From contig ML986757.1 of NCBI GenBank assembly GCA_010094045.1, forward strand, positions 32,709 to 95,314: 62,606 nucleotides of DNA, read 5' to 3'. The position numbers were made by a program, and so were the translations under genes. Position 1 is the first letter of the stretch, and each line of letters begins with the position of its first letter. Below are positions 58,380 to 62,606 of the stretch, in pieces. The DNA comes from Lojkania enalia (taxonomy: Eukaryota > Ascomycota > Dothideomycetes > Pleosporales). The notes beneath the pieces are model-generated. The model did not search any database, was not told the DNA's origin, and was given only the letters and a program-made list of their open reading frames with translations.

Positions 58380-60228
58380 ATATATTCTACTATCAAAGCA
58401 GCCAAACCATCGAAGCGGCCACTTTTTCTTAGCATTATAAACACTACGTACGAACTATAATAAATCCATAATACGACCTTCTATTAATTTAATAAGAAGG
58501 TAGAATTGAGCTTACCTTACAGGCGTATAAATTAGGCTAGTTTAAGAGCGTGCGACGCGCTGCTATAGCTTTTAATATATAATATTAACAACTCTCTACT
58601 CAACTTTATAGAATCGCGTTTCGCCCTTATATACAACTAAATTGCTAGAAGCTTATAGTAACCGAAGAATAAACAATCGTATAATATATTCTTAACCTTA
58701 ATTTATAAGAATTTACGCCCCAGCTATACGAGGTAGTAGATATAGCAGATAAACTATTAGGCGTATATAGTAGAATACTTATAAGAAAGAATTAACTTAA
58801 ACAATTTATAGCGTGTATAGATAAGCTTAAAATAGCCTTTAATTGAGTAAAGGATTGCTAAAGAATAAAATAAGAGAATCTAGAAGTTATTAATATATAG
58901 TTTAAGCTTATATAGAATATAATTATAAAATATAGTATATATAATAATAATATCTACAACTTTAATAAGATAGGCTTTTAGATAGGTATTATTAGTATTA
59001 TAAAGGTTGTTACAGGTTTAGAATATTATATAAGGCCTACTCTTATACAGCTAGATAATTATAAGTAGGTTATAGTTATTTAGAGCATCTATACTACTGC
59101 GTATATAACCCTACTATTTATTATCTATAAAAGACGCGTCTATATCTCTATATAATATAAAGAAGCAGGTATACTATACAATTGGAAAATTTTAGTCTCT
59201 AAGAACGGCTGGATAAATAATACGTTTAGTTTTAAGTAGCTAAAGTACTTTAATAAGTATATAAAGATATATTAGATAGAATTATATAGGCTACTTATTT
59301 TAGATAGCTATAAAAGCTACCTTAACTAGGAATTTAAAGATTACTACCTTATACGAAAAATCCTAACACTTTATATACCTTCTTATTTATTATATATACT
59401 TCAGCCTTTTAATATAGTTTACTTCTTACTATTAAAGCTAAAGTACTTATAGTATATATAAGACTTAGCACGCTAACGCGTCTACTATATTAATAAAGAA
59501 GGCTTTCTTCTAACCTTTAAGAACGCGTTTTTTAACATATTTATATATAAGAACTATTAAAAGGCCTTTAAAGTAATAGGAATTATTCCTCTAAACGCGT
59601 AGGTTATATTAAATCGTCTTAATATATAACTACGTATTCTACTAGAACTACCTCTATAAAAAGACTTCTAATAGTTTAAAACTCTAAGTAATATATATAA
59701 ATTTAGGTTACAATTAATACTTATATAAAAGTCCTTTATACAATTACTAAAAGAGATATAAGAAAGATTCTTACAGCTTATAAAAGGTGCTAAGTTAATA
59801 CTATATTAGAATATACTTCTTTAAACTTACAACTCTAAGTTTAAAAGGTAATTAGAAGAAGTAACTAAGTGTAAAACATATAAAAGAAAGTATATTTAGT
59901 ATAGTAGTATAGTATTATATAGCGAGGGATCTTTACACGTAGCTACTAAAGTATCTATAAGTTCTTAGCCCTTTAAGAAAACTTGTAGTACTGATACTTA
60001 AGAAAGGGCTTAACTAGCTTAATACTACTATAGTAACTGTAGTAAGACTAGATATAACGCTTGTACGTACTAAAAGGATAGTAGGGAAAATTCTAAATTA
60101 GATAAAAGTATATTATATATAGAATCTCTTATTAGTATTAAGTAAATTAACTTTTTATATATAGTGTTCGTTGTGCTAAGAAAAAGTAGCCGCTTTAATA
60201 GTTTAACTACTTTAATAGTAGAATATGT
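58380..60228 (+). mobile_element. Pogo-G: complete pogo-like element (1849 bp) in opposite orientation to its relatives
   Basis: TIRs begin ATATATTCTACTATCAAAGC at 58380 and end GAATATGT at 60228; TA duplications at 58378-58379 and 60229-60230. Same family as Pogo-E, F and H but with the transposase on the plus strand. The left TIR is the best preserved of the family (CAAAGCAGCCAAACCATCGA). Inserted inside the Gypsy-6 integrase. Confidence 0.95.
58470..60095 (+). pseudogene. Pogo-G transposase remnant
   Basis: Plus frame: linker EVVDIADKLLGVYSRILI (58729-58782), IYNFNKIGFQIGIISIIKVV (58955-59013; first catalytic Asp now Asn), ILVSKNG (59188-59208), LYRLLILDSYKSYLNQEFKD (59285-59343; second Asp kept), LYILQPFNIVYFLLLKLKYL (59395-59454; third Asp now Asn), YYINKEGFLLTFKNAFFNIF (59480-59540), and a C-terminal NCSKTRYNACTYQKDSREN knuckle relic (60030-60090). 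Fewer stops than Pogo-E or H. The protein is longer than that of Pogo-D because it carries the tail and knuckle. Confidence 0.87.
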
Positions 60229-60307
60229 TATATTTATAATTATATTATATCTTCTTTTTAATCTTAATTCTATTAACTCTAGTAATTTAGTTATAAAATT
60301 AATTATA
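60229..60307 (-). other. 79-bp spacer of Gypsy-6 integrase between Pogo-G and Pogo-H
   Basis: Begins and ends with the TA targets of the two elements and encodes part of the integrase core (INFITKLLEL on the minus strand). A short open stretch spanning 60164-60466 crosses both TIRs and is not a gene. Confidence 0.8.
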
Positions 60308-62009
60308 ATATATTCTACTATTAAAGCGGCTAAACTATTAAAGCGGCTACTTTTTCTTAGTACAACAAATACTATATATAAAAAGTTAATTTACTTAATA
60401 CTAATAAGAGATTTTATATATAATATACTTTTATCTAATTTAGAATTTTCTCTACTATCCTTTTAGCACGTATAAGCGTTATATCTAGTCTTACTATAGT
60501 TACTATAGTAGCGTTAAGCTGGTTAAGCTCTTTCTTAAGTATTAGCACTACAAGTCTTCTTAAAGGGCTGAGAGCTTATAGATACTTTAGCAGCTATATA
60601 TAAAGATCCCTCGCTATATAATACTATACTACTATACTAAATATACTTTCTTTTATACGTTTTACGCTTAGTTACTTCTTCTAATTACCTTTTAAGCTTA
60701 GAGTTACGAGCTTAAAAAAGCGTATTCTAATATAGCATTAACTTAGCACCTTTTATAAGCTGTAAGAATCCTTCTTATACCTCTTTTAGTAATCGTATAA
60801 AGAACTTTTATACAAGTATTAATTGTAACCTAAATTTATATATATTATTTAGAGTTTTAGACTATTAGAAGTCTTCTTATAAAAGTAGTTCTAGTAGAGT
60901 ATATAGTTATATATTAAGATAATCTAATATAACTTATACGTTTAAAAGAATAATTTTTATTACTTTAAAAACCTTTTAATAGTTTTTATATATAAATATA
61001 TTAAAAAACGCGTCCTTAAAGGCTAGAAGAAAGCCTTTTTTATTAATATAGTAGACATATTAGCGCGCTAAGTCTTATATATACTATAAATACTTTAGCT
61101 TTAATAGTAAGAAGTAAACTATATTAAAAGGCTGAAGTATATATAATAAATAAGAAGGTATATAAAGCGTTAGGATCTTTTATATAAGGTAGTAATTTTT
61201 AAATTCCTAGTTAAGGTAGCTTTTATAGCTGTTTAAAATAAATAGCCTATATAATTCTACCTAACATATCTTTATATACTTATTAAAGTACTTTAACTAC
61301 TTAAAACTAAGCGTATTATTTATCTAGCTGTTCTTAGAGACTAAAATTTTCTAATTATATAGTATACTTACTTCTTTATACTATATAAAAATATAGACGC
61401 GTTCTTTATAGATAATAAATAGTAGAGTTATATATATAGTAGTATAGATACTCTAGATAACTATAACTTATTTATAATCGTTTAACTATATAAAAGTAGG
61501 CCTCGTATAATATTCTAAACCTATAATAACCTTTATAGTACTAATAATACCTATTTAAAAGTCTATCTTATTAAAGTTGTAGATATTATTATTATATATA
61601 CTATATTTCGCAATTATATCCTATACGAGCTTAAATTATATATTAATAACCTCTAGATTTTCTTGTTTTATTCTTTAGCAATTTTTTACTTAATTAAAAG
61701 CTATTTTAAGCTTATTTATACGCGTTATAAATTGTTTAAACTAATTCTTTCTTATAGATATTCTACTATATATACCTAATAGTTTATCTACTATATCTAC
61801 TACCTTATATAGCTAGGGCGTAAATTCTTATAAATTAAGGTTAAGAATATATTATACGATTGTTTATTCTTCGATTACTATAAGCTTCTAGTAATTTAGT
61901 TATATACGAGAGTGAAACGTAATTCTATAAAGTCGAGTAGAGAGTTGTTAATATTATATATTAAAAGCTATAGCAGCGTATTATACGCTCTTAAACAAGC
62001 CTAATTTAT
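60308..62009 (-). mobile_element. Pogo-H: pogo-like element truncated by Gypsy-5
   Basis: Left TIR ATATATTCTACTATTAAAGC at 60308 with TA at 60306-60307; colinear with Pogo-F up to 62009, where the Gypsy-5 LTR starts. The remaining 140 bp or so, with the right TIR, should lie beyond Gypsy-5 outside the window. TTTAT at 62005-62009 would be the Gypsy-5 target duplication. Confidence 0.93.
60440..62009 (-). pseudogene. Pogo-H transposase remnant
   Basis: Colinear with Pogo-E and Pogo-F on the minus strand, from the decayed N-terminal HTH (61640-62009) through the DDE_1 blocks (61050-61600) to the Cys knuckle relic (60455-60520). More AT-converted than Pogo-F and Pogo-G (for example CGTACGTAAATAT at 41109 is TATATATAAATAT here near 60987). 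Same family and role as the other copies. Confidence 0.82.
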
Positions 62010-62269
62010 TATAATAGCGTAGGTAAGATAATAGGTCCAAATATGGTATAAATCTACTTAGAGGTATATAGGAGTACGTAGAGGATTAGGGATCTAGGAA
62101 TTCTATTAACACCTATAGGCCTTATATAAAAGGATATAGAAAAACTACCGAGCTACTTATAAGAGAGTATATAACTATATACAGATGGGAAAAGGGGTAG
62201 AACTAGGGGTAGGATAAGATAAGTAAAAAGATAAAGCTTTTCATAAAACGATTTCTTTATATTATTATA
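62010..62269 (-). repeat. 3' LTR of Gypsy-5 (260 bp, internally deleted)
   Basis: Aligns with the 279-bp LTR of Gypsy-1 and Gypsy-2 but lacks about 19 bp around 62230, where the others have a CTTTGGGATAAGGTTATATA segment. Ends are RIP-altered (TATAATAG and ATTATTATA). Confidence 0.9.
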
Positions 62270-62606
62270 CTACCCCCCTTCTTATAGGCTGATAGTCCCT
62301 ATCTACGCTAGTTTGGGAGGGAATTAGGGCTATTACAGATAGGTTCTAGTATAAAGAAATTTCTTTAAGGAGGTATTTACTAGTAAAAACTAATATATAC
62401 GGTTGCTTATAGAGATATATTTATTAACGTAATATTAAGTAAGGTTTTTACGGTAAGTATAATTAACCTATATATTAGCTAGTAACTACTATTATAACGG
62501 TTTATTAATATTAAAATTTCGTCGTGTATAGTAATAAGCGTTTACCAGCCTTAGTATATTACTAGGTTACTATTAACTAAACTTTCTTAACTAAATAATA
62601 ACTTCT
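62010..62606 (-). mobile_element. Gypsy-5: 3' end of a Ty3/gypsy element, cut by the window edge
   Basis: Minus strand: 3' LTR at 62010-62269, polypurine tract just outside it (plus-strand CTACCCCCCTT, 62269-62280), then sequence matching in reverse the 3' region of Gypsy-2 (about 51190-51521) to the end of the window. The rest of the element lies to the right. Inserted in Pogo-H. Confidence 0.92.

Larger units (their letters stand above)
57345..60307 (-). pseudogene. Gypsy-6: Ty3/gypsy integrase and chromodomain relic, split by Pogo-G and cut by Pogo-H
   Basis: Minus strand. From the right: NFITKLLELIELRLKRRYNI then IINI (60307-60229), then after Pogo-G in the same frame DQLTNKVYIFQTSI-like (58378-58330), a region fitting DRDxxF and HPQTDGQxER (58130-58300, much decayed), the GPY/SH3-like module RFTKRGKVFLLxKNLKTKRP-type sequence (57780-57840) with LDYKRIGPFLI (57725-57758), SNIKIYLVFYKLKLE (57625-57670), and a chromodomain starting YTVEYILVKKRF (about 57530-57580). 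Removing Pogo-G and one TA joins INI and DQLTNK exactly as in the VIVDRLTK motif of integrases. Upstream domains should lie right of the window. Confidence 0.82.

Noticed and set aside
60164..60466. 100-codon open stretch on the plus strand
   Set aside because: It runs from the right TIR of Pogo-G across 79 bp of integrase into the left TIR of Pogo-H, so it is a chance product of the junction.

Overview
This window is a block of dead, nested transposons in an AT-rich repeat compartment of a filamentous ascomycete (Pezizomycotina). The evidence is: pogo/Fot1-type DNA transposons of about 1.85 kb with TA target duplications, chromodomain-type Ty3/gypsy elements, Ty1/copia elements, a hAT relic, and a mutation spectrum typical of repeat-induced point mutation (RIP). 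CpA/TpG is converted to TpA almost everywhere, so Gln and Trp codons have become stops; copies differ by transitions. No intact gene, host gene, tRNA or rRNA was recognised. The species cannot be named from the sequence.

Layout. (1) 1-7770: a minus-strand Gypsy copy (Gypsy-1, LTR 6241-6519) runs off the left edge. Copia-1 (457-6114, TSD ATAGT) sits inside it, and both interrupt a pogo-like transposase relic (Pogo-A). (2) 8240-15560: a hAT relic, a complete pogo-like element (Pogo-B, 10466-12309), low-complexity repeats, an N gap (14398-14532) and a telomere-like 32-bp minisatellite. (3) 15563-55786: one pogo-like element (Pogo-C) split by a 38-kb stack. Gypsy-3 (16199-54573) lies inside Pogo-C, and inside Gypsy-3 lie Pogo-E (with Pogo-D inside it), the 13.1-kb Gypsy-4, Copia-2, Pogo-F and Gypsy-2. 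Most insertions have recognisable LTRs or TIRs and target duplications; removing the insert restores Pogo-C to 1844 bp, the length of Pogo-B. (4) 55789-62606: a pogo fragment, an unresolved stretch, a minus-strand Gypsy relic (Gypsy-6) whose integrase is broken by two oppositely oriented pogo-like elements (Pogo-G, Pogo-H), and finally another minus-strand Gypsy copy (Gypsy-5) running off the right edge.

The decay level follows the nesting order: the innermost element (Pogo-D) has the fewest stops and the outermost ones (Pogo-C, Gypsy-3) are the most AT-converted. Points of most interest are the long unidentified third coding region of Gypsy-4, a shared 17-bp-period direct repeat in the termini of three unrelated pogo-like families, an exact 747-bp duplication across a 10-N gap that looks like an assembly artefact, and a copia primer-binding site matching the anticodon arm of initiator tRNA-Met. 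Domain boundaries quoted for decayed genes are approximate (tens of bases); LTR, TIR and TSD boundaries were placed by aligning the copies by eye.
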